A stretch of 48,167 bases of DNA, from the IMG/VR virus record IMGVR_UViG_3300025127_000066, positions 1 through 48,167 of that record. One strand, 5' to 3'. This stretch comes from a virus. Under the pieces are notes generated by a model, which had not been told where the DNA came from, ran no database searches, and saw only the letters and a program-made list of their open reading frames with translations. This document shows, piece after piece, positions 15,337-21,443 of the stretch. How positions within the stretch are numbered: the first letter of the stretch is position 1; each line of letters begins with the position of its first letter. The position numbers and the translations under genes are program-made.

Positions 15337-16419
15337 TCATGCTGCTAGTGCGGGATTACTAGCATCTACCTGCATCCATTTAGACCACTCGCTGTAGTAG
15401 TGACGCATACCTACTTCATCGTGGATTGTACTATTCTCATGCCTACCATGCAAAATGTTACGAGGTTCTGTGCCTTCTCGCATTGTAGTGCCTTGACCTG
15501 CGACACCAATCAGGTCTTCATGTAAGTTTCTACCAAACGGTCCCCATATAGAGTTGTGATGTTTGATACGTGTCTGTCTTTCTTCTTCTGTATCTTTACG
15601 CAAGCCGTAGCCACGAAACTCAATCAATACTTTGTTTGGTCCTAGTGGTGTTACAATGTCACTACGATATGCACTGCCGCGTAAATTAAAATTATAGCCG
15701 GGGAATAAGTCTACCATATACCATTGGTTAGGTGGAAGGTTAGGAAAACTAAGTTCTCCTCTGTCTTCAAAACCATCGTACTCTTCGTAGTTAACTGTAA
15801 AGCTACTGACATTGACGTGTCCGTTATCAAATGGGATATTTTTTCTAGCAAAATATTCATCATTGAATCCTGACACGCGATTAAAATAGTGCATGAAGTC
15901 ATGGTAAAACTCTGAATTAGTATCGTGCCATAGTTTGTAGTTTGTATCTATGACTGCCTTATGATAGTGAAATACTTCTAGTTCTTCTGTATCAATGGCA
16001 TCTGCAATACAGTCAAACGCACCACACGTCCATTCTTCTACACTCTGCGTTGGATTAGGATCTAATGTAACCCAGACCATGCCACCGTGTTTTACCTCAC
16101 AGTGCAAAGGTTTTTCCACAGTGGCAAAGTCATAGGTAATAGTTCCAGCAGGTTTACGATGATCAATGTCATTAGTATTATAATAGGCTTGTACATTTTC
16201 ACCATCAATATTAATTGCAATAACCCTCTTATCTGCAATACGTATTGTTCTAAAATCACCTTTGTTTCGCATCTCACTAATGTGACACATAGGCACCCAG
16301 ACCTTAGAAAATATGTTTTCCATTTCCTGCTCGTATAAACTGCGATCAGAATATATAAGAGAGTTTACATACTCTACTTTAGGTTTCTTTGTCCAATCTT
16401 TATAATTACGTGGTGGCAT
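15337..16419 (-). CDS. Rieske-type ring-hydroxylating oxygenase alpha-subunit homologue lacking intact cluster ligands
   Basis: A 360-residue member of the Rieske non-heme iron oxygenase alpha-subunit fold. The N-terminal frame (ENIFSKVWVPMCHISEM, GDFRTIRIADKRVIAIN) aligns well. Where the first cluster half-site should read CxH it has I85-D-H87, and the second reads C107-E-V-K-H111 instead of CxxH, so a [2Fe-2S] centre is unlikely. The mononuclear iron site looks intact: NSEFYHDFMH with H173 and H177 (Hx3H, as in carbazole dioxygenase) and D302 in HEDLIGVAGQG. HMO-2011 is reported to carry a methanesulfonate monooxygenase homologue, the closest named relative I can suggest. No reductase or ferredoxin gene is adjacent. 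Substrate unknown. Confidence 0.78.
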   Translation of the reverse strand: MPPRNYKDWTKKPKVEYVNSLIYSDRSLYEQEMENIFSKVWVPMCHISEMRNKGDFRTIRIADKRVIAINIDGENVQAYYNTNDIDHRKPAGTITYDFATVEKPLHCEVKHGGMVWVTLDPNPTQSVEEWTCGAFDCIADAIDTEELEVFHYHKAVIDTNYKLWHDTNSEFYHDFMHYFNRVSGFNDEYFARKNIPFDNGHVNVSSFTVNYEEYDGFEDRGELSFPNLPPNQWYMVDLFPGYNFNLRGSAYRSDIVTPLGPNKVLIEFRGYGLRKDTEEERQTRIKHHNSIWGPFGRNLHEDLIGVAGQGTTMREGTEPRNILHGRHENSTIHDEVGMRHYYSEWSKWMQVDASNPALAA

Positions 16420-16604
16420 TACCTATAACCGCCGCCTTTGGCTTTATATTGTTTTGCAAGCATCTGAGCTTTTCTAGCACTCCACTGACCTGCACCACCA
16501 CCTTTTGTGCCAGCCTTAATGCGGTTAAACAAATTCTTCCGCATTGTAGGCTTGGTGTAGTTTCCGGCTTTGTTGACAGTGCTTTTTGGTTTATGTCCTG
16601 CCAT
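16419..16604 (-). CDS. Small basic conserved phage protein
   Basis: A 61-residue basic protein (NYTKPTMRKNLFNRIKAGTK, then GQWSARKAQMLAKQYKAKGG). The sequence type is widespread in marine phages (I recall it as DUF6321-like) with no known function. It ends in a TAATG overlap with the oxygenase gene, so the two are probably translated in a coupled way. Confidence 0.6.
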   Translation of the reverse strand: MAGHKPKSTVNKAGNYTKPTMRKNLFNRIKAGTKGGGAGQWSARKAQMLAKQYKAKGGGYR

Positions 16605-16607
16605 AGC

Positions 16608-16781
16608 TTACTTCTTCTTTTTTGCCATACCGCCGCGCATCATTTTCTTTTTCATCATGCCGCCGCCGCGCATTTTCTTCTTAGCCATTTTAGCCATACC
16701 GCCGCCAGCCATACGCTTTGGCATTACAGAACCACCGCCCCGCATTTTCTTTGCCATCTTCTTTTTACCGTGCATTGCCAT
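16608..16781 (-). CDS. 57-aa Met/Lys/Gly repeat protein
   Basis: A very low complexity product of Met, Lys and Gly with few other residues. It is built from repeats of the type KKMRGGG, RMAGGGMAK and KMMRGGMAKK. The ATG at 16781 has AAGGAG 9 bases upstream, a good ribosome site. It overlaps the preceding gene by 17 bp. Roughly a third of residues are Lys or Arg and about a quarter are Met. It may bind nucleic acid or membrane surfaces; no family is known to me. Confidence 0.55.
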   Translation of the reverse strand: MAMHGKKKMAKKMRGGGSVMPKRMAGGGMAKMAKKKMRGGGMMKKKMMRGGMAKKKK

Positions 16782-17298
16782 TTCTAAGTCTCCTTCTCTC
16801 TATGACCAAACTCTGATAAACCCATTCTGGAAACTCTTTATAGTATCCAGACTTTTCTAAACTCAAAGCCGCATCGTCTAGCTTTGATAGTAATTGCACG
16901 AACACCATGCAATATTCTAAAGTGTCATCTGTGACACCATCTTGTACTAAAAAGTCCAGACCTGCTTCTTCTGCATCATAGTCTGGATGAAACACCATAA
17001 GGTGCATATCTACACCAGCGATTGACATGGCTTCGTTTACGCCATCACACCATCCATCAAGATAGCCCATCTCTGGTAAGTCTTCTTCTGCCCATACAAC
17101 TATATCATAGTCGTGAGTAGAAAACTTTTTTATTTCTTCTGCTAGTCCATCCAGCCCCGTGTTAATGCTAAAGATAACTTTATCTTCTAGCCATGCTTGT
17201 TTAGCATATGGGCATGGTGGCAGTCCGTTGAGTTTATCGCTAGGCTTTTCAAGAAACTCATGTGACCACTTGCGTATATCAGCTTCTACGGGATGCAC
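16765..17298 (-). CDS. Conserved hypothetical protein, possibly DUF1415-like
   Basis: A 177-residue acidic protein. It has NGLPPCPYAKQAW early, a strand VVWAEEDLPEMGYLDGWCDG, then MVFHPDYDAEEAGLDFLVQD and a helical C-terminus. The order CP(Y/F)AK, a dyad of acidic strands and FHPxY recalls bacterial DUF1415 proteins, but the match is weak. No initiator ATG exists; GTG 17298 is chosen because the frame from TTG 17352 would run deep into the upstream gene. It sits two genes from the oxygenase, which may hint at a shared pathway. Confidence 0.5.
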   Translation of the reverse strand: MHPVEADIRKWSHEFLEKPSDKLNGLPPCPYAKQAWLEDKVIFSINTGLDGLAEEIKKFSTHDYDIVVWAEEDLPEMGYLDGWCDGVNEAMSIAGVDMHLMVFHPDYDAEEAGLDFLVQDGVTDDTLEYCMVFVQLLSKLDDAALSLEKSGYYKEFPEWVYQSLVIERRRLRNGNAR

Positions 17299-17581
17299 GT
17301 GTCTTCTTCTTTTGTGACTCAATAAATCTTCGGTACACGTTAGCTGCAGCAATCTTCCCTGCTGCCCTAGCCCGTTGCTCCATTGCGATAGCTGCCTGTG
17401 TCTTATGATTGTGACTTCTGTTAGACGCTTTTATTTTACGCACAGATGCTTCTGCATCTTTGACTGTGGCAAACTTTAAACCTCTGATTGTACCTTTAGG
17501 GTTTTCATCCGTGTACAGGTCACTGTGTTTCTTAGACCCGGCGGGTTGTCCCTTTTTTCTTGGTATTCTTTTTTGCGACAC
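17279..17581 (-). CDS. Conserved small basic phage protein
   Basis: A 100-residue basic protein containing KKHSDLYTDENPKGTIRGLK and QAAIAMEQRARAAGKIAAAN, a family I have seen often in marine phages and giant viruses, unnamed. It starts with GTG at 17581 inside the 3' end of the preceding small gene. Its end overlaps the next gene's start. Probably nucleic acid binding from its charge. Confidence 0.6.
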   Translation of the reverse strand: MSQKRIPRKKGQPAGSKKHSDLYTDENPKGTIRGLKFATVKDAEASVRKIKASNRSHNHKTQAAIAMEQRARAAGKIAAANVYRRFIESQKKKTRASRRS

Positions 17582-17681
17582 TTGGTAACAATCCTTTGTT
17601 TACTGCTCTTGCTCTTTCACTGAAGCCTAGCTTTTGGCCTGAACGTATCTTACGTTTTATTGTGGATACTTTAGCAACCAT
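17532..17681 (-). CDS. 49-aa basic hypothetical protein
   Basis: ATG at 17681 shares a base with the stop of the preceding gene (TAATG) and the frame runs 49 codons to a stop at 17532, overlapping the next gene by 50 bp. The product is Lys/Arg-rich (VSTIKRKIRSGQKLGFSERA). The precise junction supports translation. Function unknown. Confidence 0.5.
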   Translation of the reverse strand: MVAKVSTIKRKIRSGQKLGFSERARAVNKGLLPSVAKKNTKKKGTTRRV

Positions 17682-17908
17682 TATTTTTTTAGAATCTTTT
17701 TAACTACGTCTGGTCTTTCTTTAGCCAATGCTTTTAAGCCCGGATTTAAATTTTCTGTTACTAATGCACCGTCATTTAAATACATATGCTTCTTTCCATT
17801 AGCCATGCCACCCATAGCCATTTTCATTGGACCCTTTTTACCTTTAGGCATATCAGCCATACCTACAGATATAGCAATGACGGGGACTTTTTTCTTTTTA
17901 TCTGCCAT
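17681..17908 (-). CDS. Met/Lys/Gly-rich small protein
   Basis: A 75-residue protein with a hydrophobic strand (VPVIAISVGMADM), a Met/Gly/Lys-rich middle (KGPMKMAMGGMANGKKHMY) and a helical end (LKALAKERPDVVKKIL). The middle resembles the 57-aa protein at 16608-16781. It is joined to both neighbours by TAATG overlaps. Function unknown. Confidence 0.5.
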   Translation of the reverse strand: MADKKKKVPVIAISVGMADMPKGKKGPMKMAMGGMANGKKHMYLNDGALVTENLNPGLKALAKERPDVVKKILKK

Positions 17909-18474
17909 TACTTTTTCCTTCCTGTGCGTCTGCTAGGCTTCTTCTTTGGTTTTGATTTTGGTGTAGCCATCTTAGTGCCATTTTTACTTGCAACCTTTTT
18001 ACGTAGTGCAGCTAGTCTCTCTCTATTCTTTTTCTGTCTTTCTTTTTCTTTTGCAGCTTCTGCACGTTTTTTAGCTACACCAGATACTGGCAGCTTACCT
18101 TCTTTTTGTAGCTTCTTCGTTTTTGCTTTTGCCAAAAGAGCAGAACGTCCAGATTTTTCATCTACAGTTGTTCTAGCTTTCTTTGGTGTTGGTGTTGTTT
18201 CTGCGCCAGCTTTCATTTTAGCACGTACACCACGAGCAAACGCTTTACCATCATCGCGCATCATGCTCATTTCAGTTTGTGATACACGACCAAATGGACC
18301 TTGTGAGCCAATGTTTTTACCAGTGCGAGGCTTTGGTATTTTTAAACTTTGTCCAACGCGAATTTTATTTACATCTTTTAAGTTGGGATTAGCTGCTACA
18401 ATATCTTGAATACGAACACCAGCATCTTTTGCAATTTGTGATACAGTGTCTCCGCTTTTAACTTTATACGCCAT
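17908..18474 (-). CDS. LysM-domain protein
   Basis: A 188-residue protein whose first 48 residues form one LysM module (YKVKSGDTVSQIAKDAGV, AANPNL, IRVGQSLKIP), which binds N-acetylglucosamine polymers such as peptidoglycan. The rest is very basic and Lys/Arg/Ala-rich, probably helical and disordered at the end. No signal peptide or catalytic domain. It may be a virion or lysis accessory protein that targets the cell wall. Joined to neighbours by TAATG overlaps. Confidence 0.75.
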   Translation of the reverse strand: MAYKVKSGDTVSQIAKDAGVRIQDIVAANPNLKDVNKIRVGQSLKIPKPRTGKNIGSQGPFGRVSQTEMSMMRDDGKAFARGVRAKMKAGAETTPTPKKARTTVDEKSGRSALLAKAKTKKLQKEGKLPVSGVAKKRAEAAKEKERQKKNRERLAALRKKVASKNGTKMATPKSKPKKKPSRRTGRKK

Positions 18475-18776
18475 TAGTATTTTCCTTTCCTTGCTTTGGG
18501 GCTAGACTGTTTTGGTTTACCTGCCCCACCCCACAAGGTACGACATGCCCAATATCGTGCTGACAATATGTCACTAGCTGTATCACACTTGTGTCTGGCA
18601 CGAAAAGACTTACGTGCTGCAGCACTATAGTTGTGACCATAGCCTGTAGCACCAAAATGAATTAATCTGATTGTCTCACCCTTCTTGGCAAGAACCATTT
18701 TCTTTTTACCCGGACGATTAGACTTAATAGGTTTGTTATATCCGGGAAATGTTATGCCACGATATTTGACAGACAT
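18474..18776 (-). CDS. Small basic conserved phage protein
   Basis: A 100-residue basic product (RGITFPGYNKPIKSNRPGKK, then KKGETIRLIHFGATGYGHNY and RKSFRARHKCDTASDILSAR) with two Cys (C76 and C90 region). The pattern is known from other marine phages, where a nearly identical FG-x-x-G-x(n)-SF-x-x-RH block is conserved, but I know no function. TAATG overlaps on both sides. Confidence 0.6.
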   Translation of the reverse strand: MSVKYRGITFPGYNKPIKSNRPGKKKMVLAKKGETIRLIHFGATGYGHNYSAAARKSFRARHKCDTASDILSARYWACRTLWGGAGKPKQSSPKARKGKY

Positions 18777-19015
18777 TACGTAGACAACTCCTCTACAGGT
18801 GGTTCAGGCATTTTAGGTGGTTCGTTAAACATCAAAGTCATTGGACCACAAGATGCTGCCCAATCTCTTATTTCGCCTTTGTCTAATCTATGCTGATGCA
18901 TCTGTAGCACAGCTTCTTCTGTAGGGCATTCAACTACATTTTCTGTGTAGCTTTTAAGGGTGCCATCTGGCATGACTATTACGGATAGGAATATATAAAA
19001 GGTAATAGGTATCAT
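18776..19015 (-). CDS. Small, possibly exported Cys-containing protein
   Basis: A 79-residue protein with a hydrophobic N-terminus (IPITFYIFLSVIV), PDGTLKSYTENVVECPTEEA, a Trp and an SCG, then a Pro-rich end. The layout recalls the gene at 13308-13502. The start is ATG 19015, which overlaps the upstream stop (TGATG); a GTG at 19018 is also possible. The hydrophobic start could be a signal peptide or anchor. Function unknown. Confidence 0.5.
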   Translation of the reverse strand: MIPITFYIFLSVIVMPDGTLKSYTENVVECPTEEAVLQMHQHRLDKGEIRDWAASCGPMTLMFNEPPKMPEPPVEELST

Positions 19016-19233
19016 CACTCATCTTTCTCTCTCCACCCCTCAGCCCTCATTGCATCTTCTACGTGCTTTAAAGTAAATGAACGACCATAGTGCGCCTCTA
19101 CTGCCTGTCGCACATAGAAGACATCACTGTGGGGGATATGTAAACGGTCTAATGAATTAGTACAGATAGCACGATAAAATGCTTCTAGTACATTATCTGT
19201 GTATAGTTTTACAGATTTTTTAGCCAATGTCAA
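19015..19233 (-). CDS. Conserved small protein, first gene of the leftward late operon
   Basis: A 72-residue protein (KLYTDNVLEAFYRAICTNSL, HSDVFYVRQAVEAHYGRSFT, EDAMRAEGWREKDE) of a type seen in other marine phages. It has no ATG; the likely initiator is TTG at 19233 or 19227, and the ribosome site is weak. It is the first gene after the promoter at 19402-19430, with a leader of about 160 bases. Function unknown. Confidence 0.5.
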   Translation of the reverse strand: MTLAKKSVKLYTDNVLEAFYRAICTNSLDRLHIPHSDVFYVRQAVEAHYGRSFTLKHVEDAMRAEGWREKDE

Positions 19234-19401
19234 GAACTTTCTTTTATTTAATTACAGATATAGGCAGTTAAGTGTATTAACAAAGAAAATTTAGTAGCGA
19301 CTAACTTATAATTCAGTTAAATGTTATAGTTAAGAGTATTTAATATCTATTCTATAAACAGTTTAAATGTAGTCACTTTAAGTGTTCCTTAGTTATACAT
19401 A

Positions 19402-19430
19402 ATTATACCAGATTTTGTCAACCCTGTCAA
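19402..19430 (-). promoter_or_regulatory. Consensus sigma70 promoter of the leftward late operon
   Basis: On the minus strand TTGACA (19425-19430), 17 bp, TATAAT (19402-19407): all twelve consensus bases and the optimal spacing. A second TTGACA lies between the boxes (19413-19420 region). It points at the gene chain starting at 19233. Such strength implies transcription by host RNA polymerase unless repressed. Confidence 0.8.
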
Positions 19431-19511
19431 CCCCCAATAGTAAAATAAATAATGCTTGAGCATATGTAACTGTCAGTTTAACTTGTGGTTAACACTTAAT
19501 TTTCCTGATCT

Positions 19512-19531
19512 GTGTATTTCTATGTATACAC
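19512..19531. repeat. Inverted repeat GTGTAT...ATACAC
   Basis: Six-base arms (19512-19517 and 19526-19531) around an 8-base spacer, about 80 bp upstream of the leftward promoter. The size suits a dimeric repressor site. No regulator gene is obvious nearby. Confidence 0.4.
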
Positions 19532-19687
19532 GTACGGTAGACCCCCCACTGGCTGCTGCCCGGCCTAGCTTCCAGCCTCAAAAAAATAGATAATCAATGC
19601 TTTTTAAATAAAAAAACCAATAAAACTTCGCCATTGTGGTGATAAACCATTGTTTTTGCGGATAAATATGGGGCATATAGTATGAAT

Positions 19688-19712
19688 ATAGACTGATAAC
19701 ACAACAGTCTAT
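19688..19712. repeat. Perfect 8-bp inverted repeat ATAGACTG...CAGTCTAT
   Basis: Arms at 19688-19695 and 19705-19712 with a 9-base loop, in otherwise plain A/T-rich non-coding DNA. Possible operator or RNA hairpin. Confidence 0.45.
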
Positions 19713-19810
19713 GCCAGAATAAATGTGACTGAATATATGTTTATGCAAAATGGGTACCGGATGAAGAGGCGCAGCACATACCCCTCAAAAAATATGTATA
19801 CTTATATAAT

Positions 19811-19860
19811 ACAAAAAAAAATTTTTATCTTTTTTAATTTTTTTTAAAAATAATTATTCA
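19811..19860. other. A/T-tract segment, candidate unwinding element
   Basis: Nearly pure A and T with alternating tracts (nine A, five T, then T and A runs), next to two partial direct repeats of a CAAT-GCTATTTTA type at 19868-19898. Such tracts bend DNA and melt easily, as at replication origins or UP elements of promoters. Confidence 0.4.
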
Positions 19861-19878
19861 ATAAAATCAATAGCTTAT

Positions 19879-19907
19879 TTTACTCAATGCTATTTTATCT
19901 TTATAAA
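19879..19907 (+). promoter_or_regulatory. Candidate rightward promoter
   Basis: TTTACT (19879-19884), 17 bp, TATAAA (19902-19907): four and five consensus matches of six, preceded by the A/T-tract segment that could act as an UP element. It would transcribe the ORF-free region and the early genes, giving a leader of about 585 bases. Confidence 0.4.
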
Positions 19908-19929
19908 TCAATATGTTAGTTGGGGGTTT

Positions 19930-20345
19930 ACTTTATCAATCACTTGGTGCTAGTGTTTAGAGACTGAAGCGAACAAAGCAAAGCATTAGCGACAAGCCCT
20001 AGGGGTAGCGACAAGATGCCTAGCAGAAACAAAGACCGATAGAGCCAACGGGCGAGGGTACAGTTTCAGATAACAACGATACTAGCACGGTGTAAGCTAG
20101 GCGGTTAAACCCACGAATTGCACCACTACATTAGAGCGGATAGGCAAATACTAGAAAGCTACTGAGACAATAAGACGGAAGAACACAAAAACAAAAAGAA
20201 TAAATACTGTCTCTTAATCTTGAATCGTGCCAACGACAAGATAGCCAACTTAGCCACAAAGCGAAGCTCTTAAATACATAGGTTAACTGCCTATGGTAAG
20301 CAATGTCCATGAGAGCGGGGGCTATAGAGCTATGATTGAGTTACA
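19930..20345 (+). ncRNA. Candidate structured non-coding RNA or long leader
   Basis: About 415 bp without a usable ORF and with a base composition unlike the A/T-rich flanks. It contains short hairpins such as CTAGC/GCTAG around 20092-20110, CATAGG/CCTATG around 20278-20296 and GGCTAT/ATAGCC around 20319-20350. TAGCGACAAG occurs twice 18 bases apart (about 19987 and 20007) and ACGACAAGAT once later. This fits a structured RNA or iterated origin sites. No known RNA family was recognised, and no tRNA, tmRNA or RNase P core was seen. Confidence 0.35.
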
Positions 20346-20370
20346 TAGCCAAAAGGTGTCCTAGTGCAAT

Positions 20371-20423
20371 AATACGGGTGGGATATACACTACAAAAGTG
20401 ATGCCATATATCCAGCCCGTATT
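20371..20423. promoter_or_regulatory. 17-bp inverted repeat with nested hairpin
   Basis: Arms at 20371-20387 and 20407-20423 match at all but two central positions (AATACGGG and GGATATA blocks). The 19-base spacer holds CACTACAAAAGTG, which can fold on itself. CTAGTGCAATAA upstream and CTAGTGTAATTA downstream form a partial direct repeat. It sits about 75 bp before the first early gene and looks like an operator or a leader RNA stem. Confidence 0.55.
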
Positions 20424-20429
20424 ATATTA

Positions 20430-20470
20430 TTGACTAGTGTAATTATGGGGTGTAATGTAATACCCATAAC
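20430..20470 (+). promoter_or_regulatory. Weak promoter-like site with inverted repeat TTATGGG...CCCATAA
   Basis: TTGACT (20430-20435) is followed by a weak -10 candidate TAATGT (20453-20458). TTATGGG and CCCATAA (20443-20449, 20463-20469) surround the candidate -10, as an operator would. The same arm sequence recurs at 20654-20698. The promoter reading is tentative; the inverted repeat is clear. Confidence 0.4.
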
Positions 20471-20498
20471 GTAACCAACAATCTAGGAGATTTTTAAA

Positions 20499-20654
20499 AT
20501 GATTGTAACACAAAACAACGGTTTCTTATCAGTATCACGCAATAAGCAAGGCCAGTTTGTACCTATTACAACGGTAAATGCAAAGCCTATTATTAGCGAG
20601 TTAATTGAAAAGGAACGTGCTATCATGTTTGAAGCAAAACGTGATGCGGCATAA
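20499..20654 (+). CDS. 51-aa first early-gene product
   Basis: ATG at 20499 with AGGAG 9 bases upstream; the frame runs 51 codons. The product begins MIVTQNNGFLSVSRNKQGQF, has a central Pro and a helical, charged C-terminal part (ELIEKERAIMFEAKRDAA). No membrane segment and no known family. It is the leading gene of the rightward module and is bracketed by two related inverted repeats, so it is expected to be made very early and may be autoregulated or act on host functions. That role is inference only. Confidence 0.55.
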   Translation: MIVTQNNGFLSVSRNKQGQFVPITTVNAKPIISELIEKERAIMFEAKRDAA

Positions 20655-20698
20655 GTTATGGTGCAATGTGCTATCGTGGTGCATTGCACCCCATAACT
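20654..20698. promoter_or_regulatory. Long inverted repeat directly after the first early gene
   Basis: AGTTATGG-TGCAATG (20654-20668) and CATTGCACCCCATAACT (20682-20698) pair with a two-base bulge and a 13-base loop. It begins on the last base of the stop codon. No T-run follows, so it is not a typical terminator. Its arms match the repeat at 20443-20470, and AACCAACAAT follows both copies (20473-20482, 20707-20716). Confidence 0.6.
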
Positions 20699-20727
20699 AC
20701 ACTATCAACCAACAATAGAGGTATATT

Positions 20728-21327
20728 ATGTCTGTAGAAAATATCTTAGCCATTTACAAAATGGCAACACCGGAAGAAAAGCGTGACGGTATCGTATGGT
20801 ATGCCAACGCGCTATCTGAATGCAATCGCATATCACTAGACCTAGACATACCGTTGCATATTGTGACGGGTGTTTGTGCGGCATTATCGCCTAACAATAA
20901 ATGGGATAGAAACATTGTTAACGCTAGGGATTTGTGCCAAGCGTTTCTCAATGGTGATGACATAGACAGCGTGAAAGTGTCTACATATCATGCCATGAAA
21001 CGCAAAGCATGGTCTATATTGGAAGCTATGCCTAATCATAGCGGGGTGATTGACATATTGAACGGTCAAAAGATTGTCTCATTCTATCGTAACATTATGG
21101 GCGATGACACATGCACGATAGACGGTCATGCGCGTAATATCGCATATGCTGAGCGTGTAGGCTTGACCGATGACAAAACAAACATTGGCGTAAAAGAATA
21201 TCGCGAACTTCAAGCGCAATATGTGCAGGCGTGTAAGCGTACCCGTGTCAATGGTCGCGCACTCAAGGCGTTTGAATTGCAAGCTATCACATGGGTGACA
21301 TGGCGTAGAATACATAACATAACATAA
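20728..21327 (+). CDS. HhH-GPD DNA-glycosylase-like protein
   Basis: A 199-residue helical protein. GVCAALSPNNKWDRNIVNAR (48-67) resembles the substrate-cavity helix region of base-excision glycosylases, and TCTIDGHARNIAYAERVGLT has D132 where Nth/MutY enzymes carry the catalytic Asp of the VDTHxxR segment. A canonical helix-hairpin-helix Lys and an iron-sulfur Cys cluster are not visible, so catalysis may differ or be lost. It could excise modified bases or bind DNA. I have seen related proteins annotated only as hypothetical. The ribosome site AGAGG lies upstream. Confidence 0.5.
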   Translation: MSVENILAIYKMATPEEKRDGIVWYANALSECNRISLDLDIPLHIVTGVCAALSPNNKWDRNIVNARDLCQAFLNGDDIDSVKVSTYHAMKRKAWSILEAMPNHSGVIDILNGQKIVSFYRNIMGDDTCTIDGHARNIAYAERVGLTDDKTNIGVKEYRELQAQYVQACKRTRVNGRALKAFELQAITWVTWRRIHNIT

Positions 21328-21443
21328 TAGAACAGTCGGGTGAGTATAAACACGGTTAAGCTGGATAGCGACTATAAATAACATACCAGTGGGTTTAGCC
21401 AGCCCTCGCAAGAAATGGCCTAACAATTTAGAGAGGTGATGAA

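Larger units (their letters stand above)
19234..20498. other. Non-coding control region between the divergent modules
   Basis: No credible gene is present in about 1.27 kb. The left part (19234-19400) is A/T-rich leader for the leftward operon and includes the short palindrome CACTTTAAGTG near the predicted start site. A GC-rich patch lies at about 19540-19583. A run of A and T tracts occupies 19811-19860. From about 19930 to 20345 the composition becomes balanced with many short hairpins, and a series of inverted repeats leads to the first rightward gene. It probably carries control sites for both modules and possibly the replication origin. Confidence 0.7.

Noticed and set aside
19204-19233. 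TTGACA ... TAAAAC on the minus strand at the first late gene
   Set aside because: TTGACA overlaps the proposed TTG start codon and the -10 has four of six matches; the promoter at 19402-19430 is far better.
19980-20040. CRISPR array from the repeated TAGCGACAAG
   Set aside because: Only two exact copies, 18 bases apart, with no spacers of uniform length and no cas genes; iteron or RNA structure is more likely.
19930-20498. tRNA, tmRNA or RNase P gene in the non-coding region
   Set aside because: No T-loop GTTCGA-type core, acceptor stem pair or other known signature found by eye.
20654-20698. Intrinsic terminator after the first early gene
   Set aside because: A strong stem is present but no T-run follows; it is better read as a control element.
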